Assembly: GCA_934162535.1 (NCBI GenBank)
Contig: CAKPJC010000006.1
Coordinates: 25,666 to 89,665, forward strand
Direction: 5' to 3'
DNA: 64,000 nt
Source of the DNA: an uncultured Clostridia bacterium
GTDB lineage: Bacteria; Bacillota; Clostridia; TANB77; CAG-508
The translations under genes were made by a program, and so were the position numbers. Shown piece by piece: positions 63,616 to 64,000 of the stretch. Numbering within the stretch: the stretch's first letter is position 1; each line of letters begins with the position of its first letter. The notes below the pieces were generated by a model that made no database searches, was not told the DNA's origin, and saw only the letters and a list, made by a program, of their open reading frames with translations.

Positions 63616-63756
63616 CTACTTTATGTGAAGTTCCCCGCCATACCCGACACTGTCTTGGCTGTTGTACGGACCGTAGTAGACTTTGACGATACGACTACTA
63701 GCATAATAGTTCGTACCTTTGTCGTAGGAAGAACCACTCCTGTCGTACCTGTACCC
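63616..63756 (-). other. Candidate DGR variable region (VR)
   Basis: Of the last 46 codons, 19 end in C: six TAC, three GAC, three GTC, two AAC, and one each of TCC, ATC, AGC, GGC and CAC. In a genome whose codons usually end in A or T, this is what results when AAC codons of a template repeat have their two adenines randomised and C is kept. Fixed framework residues (RSGSS, YASSR) separate the variable codons. No template repeat or reverse transcriptase is visible in this window. A hairpin follows at 63499-63541. Confidence 0.7.
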
Positions 63757-63999
63757 TGAATTATTGGCCTCTAGTGTCCATAGCCATACGTTCCCTGCTA
63801 GGTCGTATATGTTATTCGCTTTTGCTCCTTCATATGCTCCACTTGCTATTCTTGTTCCACTTCCTAAGTTCTTTGTTGCAGTTTCTTTTGATGTGTTTGT
63901 ATAATATTCAAATTCTACATCTTTATAATTTCCCCATGCTACTGAACCTTTATTTATATCTAATGGTGTTTTCTCTCCTGATTTTATTAGCCAATTCAT
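63616..63999 (-). CDS. SUMF1/FGE-type (C-type lectin fold) protein, probable DGR variable protein (partial)
   Basis: The frame is open at the right edge, so the N-terminus is outside the window; 127 residues are visible. NWLIKSGEKTPLDI, GSGTRIASGAYEG, NIYDLAGNVWLWTLE and a C-terminal RSGSS...YYASSR...HIK match the formylglycine-enzyme fold seen at 58933-60783 and used as the displayed domain of many diversity-generating retroelements. The last ~46 codons are GC-rich and dominated by NNC codons (see the variable region entry). The first part of the gene is AT-rich like the genome. The protein is probably surface-displayed, with the variable face contacting ligand; both are inference. Confidence 0.8.
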   Translation of the reverse strand: MNWLIKSGEKTPLDINKGSVAWGNYKDVEFEYYTNTSKETATKNLGSGTRIASGAYEGAKANNIYDLAGNVWLWTLEANNSGYRYDRSGSSYDKGTNYYASSRIVKVYYGPYNSQDSVGYGGELHIK

Positions 64000-64000
64000 T

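Overview
The window is strongly AT-rich DNA. Almost every gene lies on the minus strand, so the map reads right to left. Gene content points to an endospore-forming, meso-diaminopimelate Clostridia-type Bacillota, probably an uncultured gut lineage: spoVM, an FtsK/SpoIIIE translocase, ricT, divIVA/sepF, a MurE with the DNPR motif, YajC/SecDF-associated genes, and several secreted pilin-like proteins. The species cannot be named from sequence alone.

Layout in coordinates. 1-7.9 kb: spoVM, a tiny membrane protein, a GH15 glucoamylase, a beta-CASP RNase-like hydrolase, a coiled-coil protein and the FtsK/SpoIIIE translocase. 8-13 kb: a housekeeping run with rsmD, divIVA, sepF, an HlyD-like protein and miaA. 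13-23.3 kb: an accessory island with four paralogous pilin-like, 27-residue-repeat surface proteins, two leader-only remnants of the same family, two DUF1016 (YhcG-type) PD-(D/E)XK nucleases flanked by palindromes, a TnpV gene, an HTH gene, a 202-bp inverted-repeat element and a 138-bp multi-hairpin module in three copies. 23.4-28.5 kb: mutL, a Cys-rich peptide on the plus strand and a SecA2-like ATPase. 28.5-32.3 kb: two pilin-like proteins ending in a Hint (intein-like) domain with different passenger domains. 32.3-33.4 kb: a decayed DUF4143 ATPase. 33.4-40 kb: divergent SecD/SecF, HD hydrolase, YrzE-like protein, rhodanese, ferredoxin, ricT, holB and lepB. 40.1-40.5 kb: an isolated GC-rich 99-residue gene with a perfect sigma-A promoter. 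40.5-46.6 kb: murE-mraY-ftsW-murG plus a histidine kinase. 46.7-58.9 kb: fmt, rsmA, alpha-amylase, yraN-dprA-comM, a class B PBP on the plus strand, a frameshifted ispH, a WalR/PhoP-type regulator and a methionine gamma-lyase-family enzyme. 58.9-64 kb: a second accessory region with two SUMF1/FGE-type proteins and two Rpn-type nucleases.

The strongest unusual signal is at the right edge. The last ~46 codons of a SUMF1/FGE-type protein have 19 codons ending in C (TAC, GAC, GTC, ATC, AGC and similar) inside an otherwise AT-rich gene, and a 16-bp hairpin lies about 75 bp beyond the stop. This is the pattern expected of a diversity-generating retroelement variable region whose template carried AAC codons. 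No reverse transcriptase or template repeat is visible here, so it would be a remote target or its partner lies beyond the edge. Two further systems deserve attention: the Hint-pilin pair beside SecA2, and the DUF1016 nuclease genes bracketed by palindromes, one of which is also found inside the nuclease reading frame.

Limits: everything was read by eye. Promoters and hairpins were judged by consensus and base pairing, without computed energies. Family names rest on recognised motifs, not on database searches.
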